A stretch of DNA of 64,000 bases from Arthrobacter cheniae (GTDB lineage: Bacteria; Actinomycetota; Actinomycetes; Actinomycetales; Micrococcaceae), in assembly GCF_003602275.1 (NCBI RefSeq), contig NZ_QZVT01000003.1, positions 62,001 through 126,000 on the forward strand, written 5' to 3'. Positions 39,351-46,813 of the stretch are shown piece after piece. The notes beneath the pieces are model-generated. The model had not been told where the DNA came from, ran no database searches, and saw nothing but the letters and a program-made list of their open reading frames with translations. Every line of letters starts with the position of its first letter. Position 1 is the stretch's first letter. A program made the translations under genes and the position numbers.

Positions 39351-40958
39351 TCACATCCGGAAGAGGCCGAAGGAGGTATCGGGGAGGGGCGCGTTGGCGC
39401 AGACGTCGAGGGCGAGTCCGAGGACCCTGCGGGTGTCGGCAGGATCGATGACGCCGTCGTCCCAAAGGCGCGCCGTCGAGTAGTACGGGTTGCCCTGGGT
39501 CTCGTACTGGTCGCGGATGGGTGCGCGGAACGCCTCCTCGTCCTCGGAGGACCATTCCTCGCCGCGTCCCTCGAGCTGGTCGCGCTTCACGGTCGCGAGG
39601 ACGGAGGACGCCTGATTGCCGCCCATGACGGAGATGCGGCCGGCCGGCCACATCCACAGGAAGCGCGGGGAGAACGCCCGGCCGCACATCGAGTAGTTCC
39701 CCGCGCCGAACGAACCGCCGACGACGACGGTCAGCTTGGGGACGCGGCAGGTGGCGACAGCTGTGACCATCTTGGCGCCGTTCTTCGCGATGCCGCCGGC
39801 CTCGTAGTCCTTGCCGACCATGAAGCCGGAGAGGTTCTGCAGGAACACCAGCGGGATGCCGCGCTGGTCGCACAGTTCGATGAAGTGGGCGCCCTTCAGG
39901 GCGGACTCGCTGAACAGCACACCGTTGTTGGCCACGATGCCGACCCGGTGCCCGTGGAGGGTCGCGAACCCGGTGACGAGCGTGGTCCCGTACTCACGCT
40001 TGAACTCGTGGAAGTGGGACCCGTCGACGATCCGGGCGATGATCTCGCGGGCGTCGTACGCCGCATTGACATCTGTCGGGACGGCGCCGTACAGCTCGTC
40101 CGGCGCGACGGCGGGCTCCTGTACCCTGTCCCGGCCTGCCGACGGCAGCGCCGCGGGCGGCAGGGTGGAGATGATGTCCCGCACGATCTCCAGGGCGTGC
40201 TGATCATTCTCCGCCAGGTGGTCCGTGACCCCCGAGATCCGGGCGTGGACGTCACCGCCGCCGAGCTCCTCCGCCGTGACGACCTCGCCGATCGCGGCCT
40301 TCACCAGCGGCGGACCACCCAGGAAGATGGTGCCCTGGTTGCGGACGATCACCGTCTCGTCGCTCATCGCCGGCACGTAGGCTCCACCGGCAGTGCAGCT
40401 GCCGAGAACAGCCGCGATCTGGGGGATTTTGCGGGCCGACATGGTGGCCTGGTTGTAGAAGATCCGGCCGAAGTGGTTGCGGTCCGGGAAGACCTCGTCC
40501 TGGCGGGGCAGGAACGCCCCACCGGAATCCACGAGGTACACGCACGGCAGGTTGTTCTCGAGGGCGATCTCCTGCGCCCGGAGGTGCTTCTTGACCGTCA
40601 TCGGGTAGTAGGTGCCGCCCTTGACCGTCGCATCGTTCGAGATGACGAGGACATGGCGCCCGTGGACCAGGCCGATACCGGCGATCACGCCCGCACCGGG
40701 GCACTCGTCGTCGTACATACCGTTCGCCGCGAGGGGGGCGATCTCCAGGAAGGGGCTGCCGTCGTCGAGCAGGTGGTCGATGCGCTCACGAGGGAGGAGC
40801 TTGCCGCGGGCCACGTGCCGCTCCCGGGAGTGCTCGGGGCCACCGAGGGCGGCCGTCGCGAGGCGCCTCTGAAGGTCGTCGACGAGTTCCGTCTGGGCGG
40901 CGGAGTTCGCCCTGAATGTCGGTGACAGCGGATCGACCTTCGACGTCAGGGTCTCCAT
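39351..40958 (-). CDS. accD1: Methylcrotonyl-CoA carboxylase beta subunit (carboxyltransferase)
   Basis: 535 residues. The sequence is of the MCC-beta type and not propionyl-CoA type: [55 protein letters not shown] and [18 protein letters not shown]. It makes 3-methylglutaconyl-CoA in leucine degradation. First gene of a likely eight-gene operon (accD1-accA1-ACAD-scoA-scoB-maoC-citE in reading order, perhaps with genes beyond). Two palindromic operators lie directly upstream, with a divergent TetR regulator. Confidence 0.94.
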   Translation of the reverse strand: METLTSKVDPLSPTFRANSAAQTELVDDLQRRLATAALGGPEHSRERHVARGKLLPRERIDHLLDDGSPFLEIAPLAANGMYDDECPGAGVIAGIGLVHGRHVLVISNDATVKGGTYYPMTVKKHLRAQEIALENNLPCVYLVDSGGAFLPRQDEVFPDRNHFGRIFYNQATMSARKIPQIAAVLGSCTAGGAYVPAMSDETVIVRNQGTIFLGGPPLVKAAIGEVVTAEELGGGDVHARISGVTDHLAENDQHALEIVRDIISTLPPAALPSAGRDRVQEPAVAPDELYGAVPTDVNAAYDAREIIARIVDGSHFHEFKREYGTTLVTGFATLHGHRVGIVANNGVLFSESALKGAHFIELCDQRGIPLVFLQNLSGFMVGKDYEAGGIAKNGAKMVTAVATCRVPKLTVVVGGSFGAGNYSMCGRAFSPRFLWMWPAGRISVMGGNQASSVLATVKRDQLEGRGEEWSSEDEEAFRAPIRDQYETQGNPYYSTARLWDDGVIDPADTRRVLGLALDVCANAPLPDTSFGLFRM

Positions 40959-40983
40959 CGACTACTTCCTCGCGCAGTGTTCA

Positions 40984-40999
40984 GTTAGCATTCACTAAC
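40984..40999. promoter_or_regulatory. TetR operator 1 between accD1 and the regulator
   Basis: GTTAG-N6-CTAAC, a perfect inverted repeat, 26 bp upstream of the accD1 start. It matches 12 of 16 positions of the core of operator 2 when read in reverse. Centre-to-centre distance is 25 bp. Confidence 0.65.
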
Positions 41000-41003
41000 C
41001 GGG

Positions 41004-41029
41004 TTCAGGTTAGTGGTCATTAACCTGAA
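41004..41029. promoter_or_regulatory. TetR operator 2 (26-bp palindrome)
   Basis: Arms TTCAGGTTA (41004-41012) and TAACCTGAA (41021-41029) with an 8-bp spacer; 18 of 18 arm bases pair. It contains the 16-bp core GTTAGTGGTCATTAAC. It lies midway between the two divergent starts. Confidence 0.7.
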
Positions 41030-41073
41030 TGTCCATCAGAATGAGGGAAATACTCCCCCGGATCGAGGATTGC

Positions 41074-41685
41074 ATGGAGGCACTGCCCACCGAGGACCGC
41101 GTGACGGGCCGGAGCATCGCGAAGGCCACCCGCCGCGCTGCCCTCCTCGACGCCGCCGCACAACTCTTCGCCGAACGTGGCTACAACGGCGTCTCCATCG
41201 AGGACCTCGGCGCCGCGGCCGGCGTAAGCGGTCCGGCCGTGTACCGGCATTTCACCGGCAAGCCCTCGGTCCTCTCGGCCCTGCTCAGCGGCGTGAGCGA
41301 GGACCTGCTGGAGGGCGGCCGGGCCGTCGCCGTCGGCGCCGACTCCCCCGAAGACGCACTGCGGAGCCTCATCCGCTTCCAGGTGGAGTTCGCGCTGAAC
41401 AATGCCAACGTCATCCGGGTCCAGGACCGCGACCTCCGCTCCCTGGCGCACGACGACGAACGCAACGTGCGGTCCCTGCAGCGCAGCTACGTCCAGGTAT
41501 GGGTGGATGAACTCGCCGCTTTTCGCCCTGAGACGGACCGCTCACTGCTCCGGCGCAGGGTCCACGCCGTCTTCGGCCTCATCAACTCGACACCCCACAC
41601 GGCGCACGGCACTGGCGCGGGAGACGAACTCTCGGCGCTCCGGGACCTGCTGCAGGACATGGCGTGGGCTGCGCTGACGGTCTGA
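41074..41685 (+). CDS. TetR family repressor of the leucine-catabolic operon (BkaR-like)
   Basis: 203 residues from ATG 41074, with GAGG 5 bases upstream; the frame is open 15 codons earlier. The helix-turn-helix is AAQLFAERGYNGVSIEDLG/AAAGVSGPAVYRHF (about residues 25-60). The C-terminal ligand domain is typical TetR. It is divergent from accD1 with two operators between, as Rv2506 (BkaR) is in mycobacteria. An acyl-CoA intermediate is the likely inducer. A 25-bp perfect palindrome overlaps its stop. Confidence 0.9.
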   Translation: MEALPTEDRVTGRSIAKATRRAALLDAAAQLFAERGYNGVSIEDLGAAAGVSGPAVYRHFTGKPSVLSALLSGVSEDLLEGGRAVAVGADSPEDALRSLIRFQVEFALNNANVIRVQDRDLRSLAHDDERNVRSLQRSYVQVWVDELAAFRPETDRSLLRRRVHAVFGLINSTPHTAHGTGAGDELSALRDLLQDMAWAALTV

Positions 41686-41704
41686 TCCGCCGGGCGGATC
41701 AGAC
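41680..41704 (+). terminator. 25-bp perfect palindrome overlapping the TetR stop codon
   Basis: Arms of 12 bp (GTCTGATCCGCC and its complement) around a single G. The TGA stop at 41683-41685 is within the left arm. Probably a terminator; its symmetry would also allow a protein-binding role. Confidence 0.55.
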
Positions 41705-41843
41705 GGTCGGTTCTACGGTGCCACCTGCCGTGGGAAGGGTACGATCCGTCGTCGTCCAGCGGCTTTCCCGGGCGCCTAGTACGCTGAACCACGAGAAGTC
41801 CCGGCCGCGCCGAGCGGCCACACCATCGACTGAAAGTACCGCC

Positions 41844-42311
41844 GTGATCACGCTACGTCCCGTTGAAGCCACCGACCTCGACGAATTCTTCTCGCACCAG
41901 CTGGACCCGAGCGCCAACCACATGGCTGCCTTCGGCGCGAAGAATCCGTCCGATCGCGGCGTCTTCGACAACCACTGGCAGGACATCCTGAACGACCGCA
42001 GGATCACGGTGCGCACCATCCTGTCCGACGGCCACGTGGTGGGCAGCATCCTCGCCTACCACGACGGCGAGGCCCCCGAGATCAGCTACTGGATAGACCG
42101 CTCGCGGTGGGGACAGGGCATCACCACCGCCGCCGTCGGACAGTTCCTGAACGAGGTCACCGAGCGGCCCATCCGGGCGCGTGCCGTGGCGGACAACGCG
42201 AGTTCCATCCGGATCCTCGAGCGCTGGGGCTTCCAGCAGGTGGGCGAGACGCAGGGCTTCGCACCGGCACGCGGCGCCGTGGTGCGCGAACTGATCCTCG
42301 AACTGCCGTAG
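41844..42311 (+). CDS. GNAT family acetyltransferase (RimJ/RimL-like)
   Basis: 155 residues from GTG 41844 (MITLRPVEATDLDEFF). It has the GNAT core ISYWIDRSRWGQGITTAAV for acetyl-CoA binding and NASSIRILERWGFQQVGE at the end, typical of the RimJ/RimL group. The substrate is unknown. It sits alone between the TetR gene and the convergent bkdC. The ribosome-binding site is weak. A long untranslated region (about 158 bp) precedes it. Confidence 0.85.
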   Translation: MITLRPVEATDLDEFFSHQLDPSANHMAAFGAKNPSDRGVFDNHWQDILNDRRITVRTILSDGHVVGSILAYHDGEAPEISYWIDRSRWGQGITTAAVGQFLNEVTERPIRARAVADNASSIRILERWGFQQVGETQGFAPARGAVVRELILELP

Positions 42312-42339
42312 CCCTCCCGCGCCACGGCTACGGGAGGGC
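42306..42339. terminator. Alternative hairpins between GNAT and bkdC
   Basis: Two competing stems share bases: GCCCTCCCG (42311-42319) with CGGGAGGGC (42331-42339), and CCGTAGCC (42306-42313) with GGCTACGG (42326-42333). The second includes the GNAT stop codon. It lies between convergent genes, so bidirectional termination is likely. Confidence 0.6.
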
Positions 42340-42381
42340 CGCGGCCCCGGCTGCGATCCGGCTCGTGCCGGCACCGGGACG

Positions 42382-43842
42382 CTAGACCATGGTGAGAACC
42401 ATCGCGGGCTTCCGCAGGATGGTACCGACGTCCGCCAGGAAGCGTGAGCCCTGCTCGCCGTCGACAAGTCGGTGGTCGAAGGACAGGCTGAGTGTCATGA
42501 CGGACCGCAGGGCCACGGCGCCCTGATACTCCCAGGGCATGCTGCGCACCGCTCCCATCGCCAGGATCGCCGCCTCGCCCGGGTTGAGGATGGGGGTCCC
42601 CGCGTCGATGCCGAAGACCCCGATGTTGGTGATCGAGACGGTACCGCCGGCAAGGTCCGCGGGCGGTGTCCTGCCCGCCCTGGCGGTGTCGGCCAGGGAG
42701 TTCAGGGCCCGCGCGAGGTCCACCAGCGTCAGGGACTGCGCGGCCTTGATGTTCGGTACCAGCAGGCCGCGGGGAGTCGCAGCGGCGATCCCGAGGTTCA
42801 CGTCCGCGTACTGCACGATCTCCTGCGACGCCTCGTCCCATGACGAGTTGAGTGTCGAGTTCCGGGAGATCGCGATGCACACGGCCTTGGCCACGATGGT
42901 CAACGGGGTGACCCTGGTGCCGTCGAAGGCGCGCGCCGCCTTCAACTCCGTGAGCAGGTCCATCGTCTCGGTCACGTCGATGGTGAGGAACTCCGTCACA
43001 TGGGGCGCGGTGAAGGCGCTCGCCACCATCGCGGCCGCCGTGTGCTTCCGCATTCCCCGTATCGGGGTGCGCGTCTCCCCCAGGGTCGACCCCGCGGGCG
43101 ACGACCTGACCGGCGCAACGTGAACTGCAGCGACCGGGTCGGCGCCGGCAGCAGGCGTAGCCGTCGGGCTTCCCGTGGTGCCCGCGAGGGCTGCAAGCAC
43201 GTCCGCGCGGGTGATGAGGGCTCCCGGACCCGTCCCCGTCAGGGCATCGAGCGTGATGCCGAGGTCCCGGGCGAGCTTGCGGACCGGTGGCGTGGAGCGT
43301 GGACGCTCGCCGGCGGACGTGCCGGCGGACGTGCCGGCGGGCGGGGCCGCGGGCGGGCCGGCGGGCGTGCTCGCAGGCGTACCGGCGGACGTGCCGGCGG
43401 TTGGGCCCACGACCGTCGTCGCTGGCGTACCCATGGAGGTATCGGCGCGCAGTGTCCGGGAACGCCGCTGGGGCCGTCCGCCCTTCTCCACGGCGGCTCC
43501 GTAGCCCACGAGGTTCGGCTCGCGCTTCTCGGGCGCCTCGTTGCTCGCCGACATCGGCGTCGGATCATCCATTTCAGGCTCCCCCGCCACCTCGAACGAG
43601 ACGATCCTCGCGCCGACGTCGACAACGGCACCGGCGGCTTCATGGAGCTTCACCACGACACCCGCGTAGGGCGACGGCAGCTCGACGACGGCCTTGGCGG
43701 TCTCGACGTCGGCGATGATCTGGTTCAGCTCGACGGTCTCGCCCTCGGCCACCCGCCACTGGACGATCTCGGACTCGGTCAGTCCCTCGCCGAGATCCGG
43801 CAGGCGGAACTCCCTGATCCTGGTCGACGTCGTCGTGGTCAC
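42382..43842 (-). CDS. bkdC: Branched-chain keto acid dehydrogenase E2 (lipoamide acyltransferase)
   Basis: 486 residues from GTG 43842, overlapping the bkdB stop (GTGA). The lipoyl domain has DVETAKAVVELPSPYAG with the lipoyl lysine. A peripheral subunit-binding domain follows (TPPVRKLARDLGITLDALTG). The catalytic domain ends with SLSFDHRLVDGEQG, whose His and Asp are catalytic. The linker near residues 140-180 is built of Thr/Ala/Gly/Pro repeats. It transfers acyl groups to CoA. No E3 is in the window. Confidence 0.93.
   Translation of the reverse strand: MTTTTSTRIREFRLPDLGEGLTESEIVQWRVAEGETVELNQIIADVETAKAVVELPSPYAGVVVKLHEAAGAVVDVGARIVSFEVAGEPEMDDPTPMSASNEAPEKREPNLVGYGAAVEKGGRPQRRSRTLRADTSMGTPATTVVGPTAGTSAGTPASTPAGPPAAPPAGTSAGTSAGERPRSTPPVRKLARDLGITLDALTGTGPGALITRADVLAALAGTTGSPTATPAAGADPVAAVHVAPVRSSPAGSTLGETRTPIRGMRKHTAAAMVASAFTAPHVTEFLTIDVTETMDLLTELKAARAFDGTRVTPLTIVAKAVCIAISRNSTLNSSWDEASQEIVQYADVNLGIAAATPRGLLVPNIKAAQSLTLVDLARALNSLADTARAGRTPPADLAGGTVSITNIGVFGIDAGTPILNPGEAAILAMGAVRSMPWEYQGAVALRSVMTLSLSFDHRLVDGEQGSRFLADVGTILRKPAMVLTMV
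43309..43410. repeat. Short tandem repeats in the bkdC linker
   Basis: GCGGACGTGCCG and close variants occur at least three times, encoding a GTSAGT/TPAGPPA-type flexible linker. Such slippage-prone DNA may vary in length among strains. Confidence 0.7.
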
Positions 43843-44873
43843 TGGAACGCTCCTTCGCCCTGCAGCCCGCCGTCGGGCACGCTGAGGGAGTTCGGGCGGC
43901 GCAGCACGCGGTCCACGCCGTCGAGGATCCTGTCCAGGTCCGGCAGGTGGTGGAACTCGAGCTTCGAGTAGGGGTACGGGATGTCGAAGCCCGTGACGCG
44001 GACAGGTGCGTGCTCGAGGTAGTCGAAGCACCGCTCCGTGATGCTCGCGGCGATCTCCGCTCCGAGGCCGCCGGACTGGGCTGCCTCGTGCGTGACGACG
44101 AGCCGTCCGGTCTTGCGGACGGAGGCCTCGACCGTCGCGAAGTCGATCGGCGCGAGGGATCGCAGGTCGATGACCTCGATGGAGATGCCGTCGTCGGACG
44201 CGGCGATGGCTGCGTCGCGCGCCGTCGACACGAGGGGTCCGTAGGCCACGAGGGTGACGTCGGTCCCCTCGGTGACGACGCGGGCCGCCCCCATGTCCGA
44301 GGATGCCGGGCCTCCTCCCTCATCCACCTCGCCCTTGACGTGGTACCGCCGCTTGGGCTCGAAGTAGAGGACGGGGTCGTCGCTGGCGATGGCCTGCTGG
44401 ATCATCGTGTAGGCGTCCTGTGGGTTGGAGACGCTGACCACGCGCAGCCCCGAGGTGTGCGTGAAGTACGCCTCGGGTGACTCGGAGTGGTGCTCCGGCG
44501 AGCCGATGCCGCCCCCGAACGGTACCCGGACGGTGATGGGCATCTTCACGGCGCCCTGGGTGCGGTAGTGCAGCTTGGCGACCTGGCACACGATCTGGTC
44601 GAAGGCCGGGTAGATGAACCCGTCGAACTGGATCTCGACCACGGGGCGGTAGCCGCGGTAGGCCATGCCGACGGCGGTCCCCATGATGGCGGCTTCGGCG
44701 AGCGGGGTGTCGAGGACGCGGTGGGAACCGAAATCCTTCTGCAGCCCGTCGGTGATACGGAACACCCCGCCGAGCTTCCCGATGTCCTCACCCATGAGGA
44801 TCACCTTGGGGTCGTCGTCCATGGCGCGGCGCAGGCCTGCGTTGATGGCGCGGCCGAAGGTCATCGTGGTCAT
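43839..44873 (-). CDS. bkdB: Branched-chain keto acid dehydrogenase E1 beta subunit
   Basis: 344 residues. MTTMTFGRAINAGLRRAMDD at the start, GEDIGKLGGVFRIT, EIQFDGFIYPAFDQIV and RVPFGGGIGSPEHHSESPE are E1-beta features. With E1 alpha it decarboxylates 2-keto acids of leucine, isoleucine and valine with ThDP. Start overlaps the bkdA stop by one base (TGATG). Confidence 0.94.
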   Translation of the reverse strand: MTTMTFGRAINAGLRRAMDDDPKVILMGEDIGKLGGVFRITDGLQKDFGSHRVLDTPLAEAAIMGTAVGMAYRGYRPVVEIQFDGFIYPAFDQIVCQVAKLHYRTQGAVKMPITVRVPFGGGIGSPEHHSESPEAYFTHTSGLRVVSVSNPQDAYTMIQQAIASDDPVLYFEPKRRYHVKGEVDEGGGPASSDMGAARVVTEGTDVTLVAYGPLVSTARDAAIAASDDGISIEVIDLRSLAPIDFATVEASVRKTGRLVVTHEAAQSGGLGAEIAASITERCFDYLEHAPVRVTGFDIPYPYSKLEFHHLPDLDRILDGVDRVLRRPNSLSVPDGGLQGEGAFQ

Positions 44874-46075
44874 CAGCGGGGTCCTTCCTGGGGTGCCCCG
44901 GCAAAGGAGGCGAGGTAGCGCTCGTAGTGGTCCTGCTGGCGGTCCAGCCAGGAGTTGGGCTCGCTGTACACGTGCCGGAAGACATCCGACGGCGCGGGCT
45001 CGGGCATCGAGAGGCAGCCCTCGCGCAGCTCGGCGGCGACGGCGTCCGCCTTCGCCCTCACGGTGTCGGTGAAGTCCGCCTCGAGCAGTCCGAGGGAGTC
45101 GAGCAGGGCGGCGATCCGTGCCAGCGGGTCCCGCTCGGCCCAGTCCTCGAGCTCGTTGGCATCGCGGTAGCGGGTGGGGTCGTCCGCCGTCGTATGCGGG
45201 CCCATGCGGTAGGTCACTGCTTCGATGAAGGTCGGCCCGCCTCCGGACCGGGCGCGGGCCAGCGCTTCCCGCATGACGGCGAGGCAGGCAAGGACGTCGT
45301 TGCCGTCGACGCGGACCGAGGGGATGCCGAAGCCCGGAGCCCGGCGCGCGATCGGCACGTGCGCCTGCAGTCCGACGGGCTCCGAGATGGCCCAGTGGTT
45401 GTTCTGGCAGAAGAAGATCACCGGCGCCTGGTAGCTCGCGGCGAAGACCATCGCTTCGTTGACGTCACCCTGACTCGTGGCGCCGTCGCCGAAGTAGGCC
45501 ACGGCGACGGAGTCCGCACCGTCGTGGATGATACCCATCGCGTAGCCCGTGGCATGCAGCGTCTGGGCCCCGATGATGACCTGCGGGGTGGCCATGTTGA
45601 TCGTGTAGGGGTCCCACCCCGAGGACGCGTTGCCCCGCCAGACCCTCAGGATGTCAGCGAGATCCACACCCCGACAGTAGGCGACGGCGTTCTCGCGATA
45701 GCTGGAGAAGACGAAGTCGTCGGGGCGGAGGGCCCGTCCGGAACCGATCTGCGCGGCCTCCTGGCCGAGGAGCGGCGGCCAGAGCGCGAGCTCGCCCTGG
45801 CGCTGGAGTGCCGTGGCCTCGGCGTCGATGCGTCGCACCACGACCATGTCCTCGTACAGCTTCTGCACCGCGGCGCCGTCGACGTCGGCGATGAGCTCGT
45901 CGTAGTGTCGATGCGGGTGGCGCACGCCGTGGTGGTCGACGAGCTGGACGAGGTCATCCCCGCCGACTCGCGCCGGCCCGGGGAGAACTGTCCCGCCGGC
46001 GGTTTCCTGCATCGGTTCCTGCCGGGAGGACCCGCTGGTAGATCCTGGTTCCGGCCGGGTGGCGTCCTCGGTCAT
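44873..46075 (-). CDS. bkdA: Branched-chain keto acid dehydrogenase E1 alpha subunit
   Basis: 400 residues from ATG 46075; GGAGG is 9 bases upstream. An extra 12-codon open stretch lies upstream. The first 50 residues are low complexity. ThDP-binding motif GDGATSQGDVNEA is followed by FFCQNNHWAIS. RMGPHTTADDPTRYR is the phosphorylation-loop region of E1 alpha. First gene of bkdABC; a perfect CRP-type site lies 88 bp upstream and a divergent Lrp regulator beyond. Confidence 0.94.
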   Translation of the reverse strand: MTEDATRPEPGSTSGSSRQEPMQETAGGTVLPGPARVGGDDLVQLVDHHGVRHPHRHYDELIADVDGAAVQKLYEDMVVVRRIDAEATALQRQGELALWPPLLGQEAAQIGSGRALRPDDFVFSSYRENAVAYCRGVDLADILRVWRGNASSGWDPYTINMATPQVIIGAQTLHATGYAMGIIHDGADSVAVAYFGDGATSQGDVNEAMVFAASYQAPVIFFCQNNHWAISEPVGLQAHVPIARRAPGFGIPSVRVDGNDVLACLAVMREALARARSGGGPTFIEAVTYRMGPHTTADDPTRYRDANELEDWAERDPLARIAALLDSLGLLEADFTDTVRAKADAVAAELREGCLSMPEPAPSDVFRHVYSEPNSWLDRQQDHYERYLASFAGAPQEGPR

Positions 46076-46162
46076 TGCACGCAACCTCCGCACTCGCAGA
46101 CGACCCTCCACCGGCGATCCGCACGGCTGGAAGGGCTCCGGGCGCCTTCACCCGGAGTGGTT

Positions 46163-46178
46163 GTGACCCTACTCACAC
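46163..46178. promoter_or_regulatory. Perfect CRP/GlxR-type site between bkdA and lrp
   Basis: TGTGACCCTACTCACA matches the TGTGA-N6-TCACA consensus of CRP and actinobacterial GlxR at 10 of 10 defined positions. It lies 88 bp from the bkdA start and 84 bp from the lrp start, so it could serve both. Confidence 0.7.
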
Positions 46179-46247
46179 CTGACAGGTAGCACAACCGATT
46201 GATCCGCGACTGAGCACCTTGCACTATTCCGGCCGGTTCACCCGTGT

Positions 46248-46253
46248 TAGCGT
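46248..46253 (+). promoter_or_regulatory. -10-like hexamer TAGCGT for leaderless lrp
   Basis: TAGCGT ends 8 bp before ATG 46262. No Shine-Dalgarno is visible. Confidence 0.35.
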
Positions 46254-46261
46254 TGCGCACT

Positions 46262-46738
46262 ATGCAACCCCTCGACCTCACCGACACCCGCCTGCTACAG
46301 GCCATGGCCAAAGACCCACGGCGGACCGTGGTCGCCCTCGCACAGAAGCTCGGGCTGTCACGCAACACGGTGCAGGCGAGGATGGCGCAGCTCGAGAAGA
46401 AAGCGGTCTTCCTCTCGTTCGAACGCCGTATCAACACGGTGTCGCTGGGATACCCGCTGACGGCCTTCATCCACGTCCATGTGCAGCAGCAGAAGCTCGC
46501 CGCCATCACGCACAGCATCGCTGCCGTCCCCGAGGTCATCGAAGCCTTCGGCCTGACCGGACAGGCCGACATCCTGGTGCGCGTGGTCGCCGTCGACGCC
46601 GAGGACCTCTTCCGTATCAATGGGAAGATCCTGGCGTGCGAGGGGGTCGAGCGCTGCGACACCTCGCTAGCGATGGGCGAGCTCATCCCCTTCCGGGTCG
46701 AACCGCTCCTCGCGCGCGGGCCACGGCCGGTGTCGTAG
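46262..46738 (+). CDS. Lrp/AsnC family regulator, probable bkd regulator
   Basis: 158 residues from ATG 46262 (MQPLDLTDTRLLQAMAKDP). The N-terminal helix-turn-helix is VVALAQKLGLSRNTVQARMAQL; the C-terminal RAM domain has VIEAFGLTGQADILVRVVA. Lrp proteins sense amino acids; a gene divergent from bkdABC fits BkdR-type control by branched-chain amino acids. A GTG at 46244 would add six residues. Confidence 0.9.
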   Translation: MQPLDLTDTRLLQAMAKDPRRTVVALAQKLGLSRNTVQARMAQLEKKAVFLSFERRINTVSLGYPLTAFIHVHVQQQKLAAITHSIAAVPEVIEAFGLTGQADILVRVVAVDAEDLFRINGKILACEGVERCDTSLAMGELIPFRVEPLLARGPRPVS

Positions 46739-46762
46739 ACCGATCCGTCGAGGACCACAGGA

Positions 46763-46792
46763 AAGGCCGCCCACCTGTCGGTGAGCGGCCTT
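46763..46792. terminator. Hairpin between convergent lrp and actP
   Basis: AAGGCCGC-C-CACC, loop TGTC, GGTG-A-GCGGCCTT: 12 bp with one mismatch. It lies 24 bp after lrp and 22 bp after the symporter stop; bidirectional. Confidence 0.75.
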
Positions 46793-46813
46793 CTCCGTAC
46801 CTGGACGGACCTT

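Noticed and set aside
43309-43410. CRISPR-like spaced repeat
   Set aside because: The repeats are short, in-frame, without unique spacers, and lie in a flexible linker of bkdC.
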